A stretch of DNA of 5,855 nucleotides from Treponema sp. (GTDB lineage: Bacteria > Spirochaetota > Spirochaetia > Treponematales > Breznakiellaceae): NCBI GenBank assembly GCA_031255875.1, contig JAIRRR010000176.1, forward strand, positions 1 to 5,855, read 5' to 3'. The notes under the pieces were generated by a model, which worked only from the letters and a program-made list of their open reading frames with translations, had not been told where the DNA came from and ran no database searches. Shown here one piece after another: positions 1 through 5,137 of this stretch (the first letter of the stretch is position 1; every line of letters starts with the position of its first letter). Made by a program: the position numbers and the translations under genes.

Positions 1-517
1 GCACGATCAGCTCCGAAAGCCGGGTCCCAAAATTTACGCAGGCAATTTGCAAATCCCGCTCGAACAAAAGCCGCCCCTCTTTGGCGGTCCGCGCCGTTAC
101 GCGCAGGGAAAGCTCGTCCCCCTCGGAAGCGCCGGAAACGCTAATCTCGACGGACTGCCTGTCCTCCGACTGCCGGGCGCTGACCCCGACATTCTCCGGC
201 AGGGACTCCCTGGGGCTTACCAGGGCGGCCTCGTCAAAAACAAGCCCGGCAGGGTTGTCCAGGGGAAATTTTATCACTTTGTCCCCCGGTTCCGCCGCGC
301 TGACGCAGATCACCCCGTCGGTTCCGACGGAAGCACTGCCGAGAACAGTACCGGGCTCAAGCCGGGCATTTTGAATCGTTACCGTAGCGGTATTTTCGGC
401 AAAGAATTCTTCCACCGGGAAGTCCAGCAGCTCGCAGGACAGGGCGGAAAAGGCCGCCGCCAGTGTCAGAATTGCCGCCGCCGGAATTAAAGGGGCAACA
501 AACCGAAATTTACCCAT
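1..517 (-). CDS. Putative exported lipoprotein, N-terminal part (C-terminus outside window)
   Basis: Translating the minus strand from the ATG at 517 gives 172 open residues running off the left edge. The start MGKFRF has two basic residues, followed by a hydrophobic stretch (about residues 7-26) ending in FSALSC with Cys28. This looks like a type II signal peptide. The lipobox is loose (Ser-Ala-Leu-Ser before Cys), which spirochaetes tolerate but which would be poor in E. coli. The protein after Cys28 is acidic and rich in short beta-type segments (for example TATVTIQNARL, QSVEISVSGAS, ELSLRVTARTA), suggesting beta-sandwich repeats exposed outside the cell. The part around EEFFAENTATVTIQ reminds me of the N-termini of large treponemal surface lipoproteins; this is recall, not a search. 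It is transcribed away from lysA. There is no Shine-Dalgarno sequence before the ATG and a -10-like TATACT lies only 8 bases upstream, so the message may have almost no leader. No catalytic motif is visible and the function is unknown. Confidence 0.75.
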   Translation of the reverse strand, partial: MGKFRFVAPLIPAAAILTLAAAFSALSCELLDFPVEEFFAENTATVTIQNARLEPGTVLGSASVGTDGVICVSAAEPGDKVIKFPLDNPAGLVFDEAALVSPRESLPENVGVSARQSEDRQSVEISVSGASEGDELSLRVTARTAKEGRLLFERDLQIACVNFGTRLSELIV

Positions 518-525
518 AATACAAT

Positions 526-554
526 AGTATAATGCAATTTATCATAGAAAAACA
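526..554 (-). promoter_or_regulatory. Probable promoter of the lipoprotein gene
   Basis: On the minus strand a -35-like TTGTTT is followed after 18 bases by TATACT (531 to 526). The surrounding DNA is much more AT-rich than the rest of the window. Transcription would begin about 519-520, only two or three bases before the ATG at 517. This fits the absence of a Shine-Dalgarno sequence and implies a leaderless or near-leaderless message. Confidence 0.5.
528..533 (+). promoter_or_regulatory. Candidate -10 box (TATAAT) for lysA, overlapping the divergent promoter
   Basis: A perfect TATAAT lies on the plus strand on top of the minus-strand TATACT, so the two -10 elements share bases 528-531. No convincing -35 sequence is found 16-18 bases upstream. 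If used, it would give lysA a leader of about 90 bases containing two small perfect stems: GCATA/TATGC at 568-572/579-583 and GGGTA/TACCC at 590-594/601-605. Confidence 0.4.
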
Positions 555-616
555 ATAATTTTTTGCGGCATACTGAAATATGCGGGGCGGGGTAGTCCGT
601 TACCCGGCAGATCAGG

Positions 617-622
617 TATAGT
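617..622 (+). promoter_or_regulatory. Candidate -10 box (TATAGT) placing the lysA start of transcription at its ATG
   Basis: TATAGT is followed by six bases and then the lysA ATG at 629, so the usual spacing puts +1 on the A of the start codon. No good -35 is visible upstream. The lysA ATG lacks a Shine-Dalgarno sequence at a normal distance; the nearest AGG is about 12 bases away. This matches the -10/ATG arrangement known from leaderless genes in other phyla. Confidence 0.35.
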
Positions 623-628
623 AGTTCC

Positions 629-1927
629 ATGGGCGGCAAGACCTTTCCCCTGACAAAAGAACGCCTCGAGGAACTGGCCGGGCGGTTCCCCACCCCGTTT
701 TACCTATACGACGAGGCGGCTATACGCGCCAACGTGAAAAAGCTGCTCAAGGCGTTTTCCGTCTTCCCCTCGTACCGGGAGCACTTCGCGGTCAAGGCCC
801 TGCCCAACCCCTTTATACTCAAAGTGCTTGCCGGCGAGGGGCTGGGCGCGGACTGTTCAAGCGGCCCGGAACTGACGCTGGCGGACATGGCCGGGATCAG
901 GGGCGAGGCGGTCATGTTCAGCTCCAACGAAACCCCCGCATCGGAATACCAGGCGGCCCGCAGGCTGGGCGCCGTCATCAACCTGGACGATATTACCCAT
1001 ATCGAGTACCTGGAAAAACACGCGGGCATTCCCGAACTGGTTTCCTGCCGCTACAACCCCGGCCCCCTTAAGGGCGGGAACGCCATTATCGGGAAGCCGG
1101 AAGAGGCGAAGTACGGCTTTACCCGGGAACAGATTATCCGGGGTTTCGCCCTGCTCCGCGACAAGGGGGCGAAACGTTTCGCCCTGCACACCATGGTCGC
1201 CTCCAACGAACTGAAACTCGGCTACCATCTGGAAACCGCCCGCATACTCTTCGAGCTCGCGGTGGAAATAAAAAACAAAACCGGCATCTCCCTGGAATTC
1301 GCGAACCTGGGCGGCGGCGTGGGGATTCCCTACAGGCCGGAAGAGGAGGCAGTCGACTGGGGCGATCTGGCGGCGGGCGTCAAAAAGCTCTACGACGGCA
1401 TCCTGGTTCCCGCCGGGCTTGGCGGCCTGGGCATCCGCACCGAATACGGCCGCCCCATTACCGGCCCCTACGGCTGGCTTGTGGCAAGGGCCGTCCACGC
1501 CAAGAGCGTCTACCGCGAATACATCGGCCTTGACGCATGCATGGCCGACCTGATGCGGCCCGGCCTTTACGGCGCCTACCACCATATCACGGTCGCGGGC
1601 AAGGAAGACGCGCCCCTTGCGGAAACTTACGACGTGGTGGGCAGCCTCTGCGAAAACAACGACAAATTCGCCGTGCAGCGCCGCCTTCCGAAAATCGATA
1701 CGGGGGATTTCGTCATTATCCACGACGCGGGGGCGCACGGCCGGGCTATGGGATTTAACTACAACGGCAAACTCCGCTGCGGGGAACTGCTCCTGCGGCA
1801 GGACGGCTCCGTTGTCCGGATCCGCCGGCCGGAAACGGCGGAGGATTACTTCGCCACGCTGGATTTGCCGGCGCTCGCGGGCTTTGAAACGGCGGGGCAG
1901 GGGGCAAAAAACCCGAAGCCAGGATGA
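629..1927 (+). CDS. lysA: Diaminopimelate decarboxylase
   Basis: A 432-residue fold-type III PLP enzyme that converts meso-diaminopimelate to L-lysine and CO2, the last step of lysine synthesis in the cytoplasm. The N-terminal alanine-racemase-like barrel covers about residues 25-285 and the C-terminal beta domain about 286-410. Visible active-site features are Lys56 in HFAVKALPNP (PLP Schiff base), His187 in the HTMVASN segment, the phosphate-binding GGGVG at 228-232, Glu272-Arg275 in TEYGR, the catalytic Cys341 in CENND (CESSD in classical enzymes), and the tyrosine in FNYNGK near 378. CRYNPG, DACMADLMRPGLYGAYHHI and CENNDKF mark the long clostridial/Bacteroidetes-like subfamily. Met1 matches the expected family start although no Shine-Dalgarno precedes it. 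The last 15-18 residues (after DYFATLDL) appear to extend past the usual end, and their codons overlap the 3' end of the SRP RNA gene on the other strand. The enzyme family is confident; activity on the D,L-substrate is inferred. Confidence 0.9.
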   Translation: MGGKTFPLTKERLEELAGRFPTPFYLYDEAAIRANVKKLLKAFSVFPSYREHFAVKALPNPFILKVLAGEGLGADCSSGPELTLADMAGIRGEAVMFSSNETPASEYQAARRLGAVINLDDITHIEYLEKHAGIPELVSCRYNPGPLKGGNAIIGKPEEAKYGFTREQIIRGFALLRDKGAKRFALHTMVASNELKLGYHLETARILFELAVEIKNKTGISLEFANLGGGVGIPYRPEEEAVDWGDLAAGVKKLYDGILVPAGLGGLGIRTEYGRPITGPYGWLVARAVHAKSVYREYIGLDACMADLMRPGLYGAYHHITVAGKEDAPLAETYDVVGSLCENNDKFAVQRRLPKIDTGDFVIIHDAGAHGRAMGFNYNGKLRCGELLLRQDGSVVRIRRPETAEDYFATLDLPALAGFETAGQGAKNPKPG

Positions 1928-2017
1928 TCACGGCGCAGCAAACGGCCGCTTGCCGTTGCTCCCTTCCGGGCCTGGCGGGGTTGGGCGGCGCCTGCTCGCA
2001 TGGTTCCTGGCTTCGGG
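1906..2017 (-). ncRNA. ffs: Signal recognition particle RNA (small bacterial 4.5S type)
   Basis: The minus strand carries the SRP RNA core. Helix 8 has a GGAA tetraloop (1967 to 1964) on a CCC/GGG stem (1970-1968 with 1963-1961). Next comes the symmetric loop with CAGG (1974-1971) opposite AGCA (1960-1957), then the CCGC/ACGG stem (1978-1975 with 1956-1953). Below it, CCGC/GCGG, GCG/CGC, AGCA/TGCT and further pairs build helix 5. The outer helix is a perfect 13-bp inverted repeat (2017-2005 with 1924-1912) and is followed directly by six T residues (1911-1906), which supports intrinsic termination. The length of about 106 nt before the T-run fits the Alu-less bacterial form. The RNA binds Ffh and, with FtsY, targets nascent inner-membrane and secreted proteins. 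The exact ends are inferred from the structure and promoter. One odd point is a C opposite A at the pair next to the symmetric loop (1975/1956), where U-A or U-G is common. Confidence 0.92.
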
Positions 2018-2023
2018 ATCGTC

Positions 2024-2052
2024 ATGTTACCCTATCCGGCGGTTTTGCGCAA
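2024..2052 (-). promoter_or_regulatory. Promoter of the SRP RNA gene
   Basis: On the minus strand TTGCGC (2052-2047) and TAACAT (2029-2024) are separated by exactly 17 bases. The expected start of transcription, about 2017-2018, coincides with the first base of the 13-bp outer helix of the SRP RNA. Confidence 0.65.
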
Positions 2053-2203
2053 GGGACTGTTACGTATCGCGGTTTGCATGATTTGGGCGGCAGCGATCGC
2101 GGATCAAGAAAATCCCCCAAAAACGCGATAATAATTATGAGGGGGCATAGCTCCCGGCTCAATCGCACAGGGCGGCTGCGGGCCGCACGAGGCTAAGGTT
2201 ATC
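2053..2203. other. Intergenic region between the SRP RNA promoter and the DUF4838-like gene
   Basis: No gene or RNA family is recognised in these 151 bases. They contain the palindrome GCGATCGC (2093-2100), an AT-rich patch with ATAATTAT (2131-2138), and runs CCCCC (2114-2118) and GGGGG (2141-2145) that could pair around a 22-base loop. A weak plus-strand -10-like GATAAT (2127-2132) could serve the downstream gene, but its -35 (TCAAGA, 2104-2109) is poor. Confidence 0.35.
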
Positions 2204-3301
2204 ATGATAAAATTCGATGTTGCCAGAAACTGGACCCTTCTTGTACCCCCCGGTCCGGCTGCGGTTCAACCGGCGCTTGCCGATTTGAGGCGGATTCTGG
2301 CTTTCTTCCGCGCCCAGGCGGGGTCCGGCCTGAGGGAACCGCCCGTGCAGGCTTCTTCCGCCCCCATAGACAGTTCCGTCCCCGTGATCGCGCTCAGCGG
2401 GGAGCCGAATTCGTCCGCCAACGGCTTTTCCTGGCGTTTCGGGATTGACCGCGTCGAAATATGCGGCGCTTCGGAACGGGGCCTTTGCAACGGGATCTAC
2501 GACTTCCTTGCCGCGCTCGGCGCAAGCTGGCCGAAACCGGGCGAGGAGATTCTGCCGCCGCCGCACCCGGATCATCCGACGGAGTACCCCCTCAGGGCGG
2601 CCAGCGCCTACCAGGCCACGGCCAAGGAGCCCGGCAAACTGAGGCGGCTGGTGATTGCCGGGGGGGCGCCCCCTTCCCGGCGGGAGGATCTCGTGGCCTG
2701 GGCCGCCCGCAGCCGCATCGACGCGCTGGTACTGCCCTTCGCGGAAAAACCGCGCTCCCCCGCCGGGCTTGCGGGGAAACCGGGCCGGGACCGGGAAAGC
2801 CTTCTCGGCCTGGCAAGGCAGTACGCCCTGTCCGTCGAAATAGGGGGCTGGGGGCTGGGCTGCCTGGTATCCAGGCGGCCTTTCGCGAAAAAAGACATTT
2901 TCCGCATGGAGGGCGGGAAGCGCACCAGGGATTACAACTTCTGCCCGACAAACCCCGACACCATCGCCCTGCTTAGAACAGAGGCCCGGAAGCGTTTCAA
3001 CGAATACCCGGAGACCCAGGTATTCCACCTCTGGCCGGACCGGGACGCGGAACATCTCTGGTGTTCCTGCCCCAGCTGCCGGGCTTTCAGCCGGGAAGAG
3101 CAGAACCGCATCGCCGTCAGTACCGTGGCGGATGTCCTGGCGGAAACCAACCCCGGGGCGAAAATATCGTATTACGAAAAAACCGTGGAAACCGATGCCA
3201 GCCCGAACGAGGTCGGCCCGCGCCCCAATATGTTCAGGCTGCGCTTTCTTCCGGGCCAGGAAGGCGCGGAAAAAGCCGGCCTCTTTCTCGCAAACCCCTG
3301 A
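2204..3301 (+). CDS. DUF4838-like protein related to the non-catalytic part of GH67-type proteins
   Basis: A 365-residue protein without signal peptide or membrane segment, so probably cytoplasmic. An N-terminal alpha/beta part (about 1-115) ends in GASERGLCNGIYDFLAALGASWPKPGEEILPP. This pattern is typical of the domain in front of alpha-glucuronidase and DUF4838 barrels. The second part carries VEIGGWGLGCLVSRRPFAKKDIF (211-233), YNFCPTNPDT (244-253), FHLWPDRDAEHLWCSCPSC (274-292) and then EEQNRIAVSTVADVLAETNP, the order seen in DUF4838 proteins. The position often occupied by His in GGH is Trp215 here. Cys287, Cys289 and Cys292 form a compact cluster that could hold a metal. The chain stops soon after PRPNMFRLRF, well before the usual end of 600-residue-plus relatives, so it is either a short subfamily or C-terminally truncated. 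The start is supported by AAGG five bases upstream. Carbohydrate binding or cleavage is only inferred; no substrate can be named. Confidence 0.65.
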   Translation: MIKFDVARNWTLLVPPGPAAVQPALADLRRILAFFRAQAGSGLREPPVQASSAPIDSSVPVIALSGEPNSSANGFSWRFGIDRVEICGASERGLCNGIYDFLAALGASWPKPGEEILPPPHPDHPTEYPLRAASAYQATAKEPGKLRRLVIAGGAPPSRREDLVAWAARSRIDALVLPFAEKPRSPAGLAGKPGRDRESLLGLARQYALSVEIGGWGLGCLVSRRPFAKKDIFRMEGGKRTRDYNFCPTNPDTIALLRTEARKRFNEYPETQVFHLWPDRDAEHLWCSCPSCRAFSREEQNRIAVSTVADVLAETNPGAKISYYEKTVETDASPNEVGPRPNMFRLRFLPGQEGAEKAGLFLANP

Positions 3302-3320
3302 AACCGCCGCTCCGGTCAGG
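3297..3320. terminator. Hairpin spanning two convergent stop codons
   Basis: CCTGA (3297-3301) pairs with TCAGG (3316-3320). After a two-base bulge CCG (3304-3306) pairs with CGG (3313-3315) around a six-base loop. Both TGA stop codons lie in the stem. There is no T-run on either side, so intrinsic termination is uncertain. It may instead stop exonucleases or serve both transcripts weakly. Confidence 0.35.
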
Positions 3321-4245
3321 CCTCGATAGTAAGGCCTTCCCGGGCCATAAGGAAATCGGGCGCCCATTTGCCCGCCGCCGCGTCATGGCGTATCTGTTCC
3401 CGGTAAAAGCCTTCCATTTCCCCAAGCTGGGCGTCGGTGCGGTTGGGATCGTAATGAAAGCAGACCAGTTTTTTTGCCATCGCTTCCCGGGCCGATTTGA
3501 TCGCCTGCTCGAAAGTTGAATGGCCCCAGCCTTTCTTGGATTCGTACTCCGCGTCGGTATAGTGGGTGTCGTAGATCAGCACGTCCGTGCCTTCAAAAAA
3601 TTTGAGCACCCGCTCGTTTTCTTCCCGGGCCGTGGCGTCGCCCTCCCGGGCGGCGGCCTCGTCGTAATCGGGATCGTCCTTGTCCGTGGGAAAGATGTTG
3701 CGGTAAGGCTCAAAATCGTAAGCGGTAACGATGGACTTCCCCTGGTATTCAAAACGGTAACCCAGGCAGAGTATGGGGTGGTTGAGGTACTTGGTAATCA
3801 CCTTGAGGCCCCTCCCCAGATCCAGGCTGGTTTCGTGGATATTGCTGTACTCGATCTGGGCCGCAAGCTCGTGAAGCCTGACCGGCCAGTACCGGTAAGA
3901 CAGCTGCTGGGACAGAATGGACATCAGGGTTTCGTCTTCGTAAGAAACCGGCCCGCGGATGCGGAACCTGCTTGAGGGGATGAACATCGGGGAAAAGACC
4001 GGAAAGCCCATAATATGATCCCAATGGGTGTGGGTGATAAAAATATCCGCGTTAATAGGGCCTTCTTTGAGGTCGTGGGCCATAAGCCAGTCGCCCAGGG
4101 GCCGGATTCCGGTACCCAGATCCACAATAACCAGCCGCTCGTCCGCCCGGATCTCAATGCAGGACGTATTCCCCCCGAAAACCACCGTATTAATCCCCGG
4201 GCAGGGAATGGAACCCCGGACTCCCCAAAACCGCACGGACAACAT
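3316..4245 (-). CDS. Metallo-beta-lactamase-fold hydrolase (PhnP/RNase Z-like branch)
   Basis: A 309-residue soluble protein, last gene of the minus-strand operon. It opens with VRFWGVRGSIPCPG and GGNTSCIEI, then IVDLGTGIRPLG, the usual start of this branch. Metal ligands are all present: His72, His74, Asp76 and His77 in THTHWDHIMG, His156 in NHPILCLGY, Asp177 in TAYDFEP, and His264 in CFHYDPNRT. Asp226 (IYDTHYT) and His241 (GWGHSTF) are further conserved-looking residues near the active site. Such enzymes use two metal ions, usually zinc, to hydrolyse phosphodiester or related bonds; relatives include cyclic phosphodiesterases and RNA-processing enzymes. The substrate here is unknown. An acidic, low-complexity insert lies at about 186-212. 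The ATG at 4245 is fixed by GAGGTAGG (4260-4253) seven bases upstream, 16 bases after the HDOD stop codon. This implies co-translation with the HDOD protein. Family is confident; function is open. Confidence 0.85.
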   Translation of the reverse strand: MLSVRFWGVRGSIPCPGINTVVFGGNTSCIEIRADERLVIVDLGTGIRPLGDWLMAHDLKEGPINADIFITHTHWDHIMGFPVFSPMFIPSSRFRIRGPVSYEDETLMSILSQQLSYRYWPVRLHELAAQIEYSNIHETSLDLGRGLKVITKYLNHPILCLGYRFEYQGKSIVTAYDFEPYRNIFPTDKDDPDYDEAAAREGDATAREENERVLKFFEGTDVLIYDTHYTDAEYESKKGWGHSTFEQAIKSAREAMAKKLVCFHYDPNRTDAQLGEMEGFYREQIRHDAAAGKWAPDFLMAREGLTIEA

Positions 4246-4252
4246 GTTTGTA

Positions 4253-4260
4253 CCTACCTC
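4253..4260 (-). promoter_or_regulatory. Strong ribosome binding site of the hydrolase gene
   Basis: GAGGTAGG lies seven bases before the ATG at 4245 and just after the HDOD stop codon. It fixes the hydrolase start and contrasts with the lack of such a site before lysA and the lipoprotein gene. Confidence 0.7.
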
Positions 4261-4261
4261 G

Positions 4262-5119
4262 TCATGGTTTCAAAAACACCGATGCCTCTTCAATTTCCTT
4301 TTTAACCGCCGATTCAAGCTCTCCGAAAATATCCTCGCCCAGCGCCAGGCGCTCCGTAACCTCGGGGGCAAGCGGCCCGGGGTACCGGTTTCCGGAAAAA
4401 CCTATCCCTTTTACCGAGGAAAAACGGTCCGCCATAGCCACAGTGTAGAGAATATCCCGGCAGGGGCCTTCGTATTCAAGATAATGATGATGGTATTTTA
4501 TCACATCGGCTACCGCGCCCTCAAGACGCCAGGCGTTGACGATAATTCCCCCCACAGCGCAGTGATCGAGCTTCAGCACACGTTCTTCGGCCCGGTAAAG
4601 ATCGATGCGCTCCCGGCCCGCAAGCTCCATTGCCTCCGAATACTCGCCCGCCCTCAGCGCGCTGGCCGGCAGCTTGCCTATATCGTGAAGCAGCCCCGCG
4701 GTAAAGTACTCCTCGGCCAGGGAGTCCTCGACACGCCGTTTTTTGGCGATGAGCCTGGCCGCGATCCCGGTACAGAGGGAATGCCGCCAGAATTCGTCCA
4801 TGCTGAATTCCGAAGGCGCGTCCGCGGCCAGTTTTACCAGTATGGCTGTGGAAAGGGCCATGTTCTTTACCGTGTTGATGCCCAGCATGATAATCGCCCT
4901 GACCAGATTGGTGACCGGGCGCGGCAGCCCGTCATAGGCCGAATTGATAAGCCTGAGCACCCTGGCTACCAGGACCGGGTCCAGGGAAATGACCCGGTTC
5001 AGTTCCGAAGGGCTGGACTGGGGGTTGTTGCAGACATCCAATACCTTTGCGACTGTAACGGAAAAACTGGGCATGCTCTTGATATATTTTTCCACGGCTT
5101 CGGTTAAATCGTCATGCAT
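4262..5119 (-). CDS. HDOD-domain protein (HD-related output domain)
   Basis: A 285-residue, mostly helical soluble protein formed almost wholly of one HDOD domain (about 10-215) with a short C-terminal tail. Typical segments are MPSFSVTVAKVLDVCNNP, LDPVLVARVLRLINSAYDG, and AIIMLGINTVKNMALS, followed by the HD part: His113 (FWRHSL), His145-Asp146 (LLHDIGKL), His186 (LDHCAVGG) and His210-His212 (KYHHHYLE), with Asp231 (AMADRF) as a further ligand candidate. Many HDOD proteins have lost some of these residues, so this one could still bind metal and hydrolyse a nucleotide; activity is unproven. Relatives act in signal transduction, cell-cycle or motility control, often as scaffolds. The ATG at 5119 is chosen because GAGGG (5130-5126) sits six bases upstream and because the start fits the domain. 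It lies 18 bases after the TPR gene stop and 16 before the hydrolase gene, in one operon. Confidence 0.87.
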   Translation of the reverse strand: MHDDLTEAVEKYIKSMPSFSVTVAKVLDVCNNPQSSPSELNRVISLDPVLVARVLRLINSAYDGLPRPVTNLVRAIIMLGINTVKNMALSTAILVKLAADAPSEFSMDEFWRHSLCTGIAARLIAKKRRVEDSLAEEYFTAGLLHDIGKLPASALRAGEYSEAMELAGRERIDLYRAEERVLKLDHCAVGGIIVNAWRLEGAVADVIKYHHHYLEYEGPCRDILYTVAMADRFSSVKGIGFSGNRYPGPLAPEVTERLALGEDIFGELESAVKKEIEEASVFLKP

Positions 5120-5125
5120 GGCACA

Positions 5126-5130
5126 CCCTC
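5126..5130 (-). promoter_or_regulatory. Ribosome binding site of the HDOD gene
   Basis: GAGGG lies six bases before the ATG at 5119, in the 18-base gap after the TPR gene. It favours this ATG over the overlapping ATG at 5115, which is in another frame. Confidence 0.65.
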
Positions 5131-5137
5131 ACCACTG

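Noticed and set aside
47..490. Plus-strand open frames inside the lipoprotein gene
   Set aside because: The minus-strand frame has a signal peptide and continues to the window edge; the plus-strand products show no protein-like features.
534..628. Lysine riboswitch upstream of lysA
   Set aside because: The leader is at most about 90 bases and lacks the five-helix L-box layout; only two five-bp stems are present.
487..693. Small minus-strand open frame (68 codons) covering the divergent promoter region
   Set aside because: It overlaps both lysA and the lipoprotein start in another frame, has no ribosome binding site and has no recognisable sequence.
857..1738. Minus-strand open frame (293 codons) antisense to lysA
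   Set aside because: It lies wholly inside lysA, whose active-site motifs are unmistakable. The antisense product shows no domain features.
2053..2203. tRNA or second small RNA between ffs and the DUF4838-like gene
   Set aside because: No cloverleaf, T-loop motif or terminator was found on either strand; only short palindromes and runs of C and G.
2159..3367. Long minus-strand open frame (402 codons) antisense to the DUF4838-like gene
   Set aside because: Its translation is rich in Gly, Arg, Pro and Ala without recognisable motifs. It also runs across the gene end and into the hydrolase gene. The plus-strand protein has clear family motifs, so this is a high-GC shadow.
4028..5107. Plus-strand open frame (359 codons) across the hydrolase and HDOD genes
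   Set aside because: It spans two real genes and their Shine-Dalgarno sequences on the other strand and has no recognisable motif.
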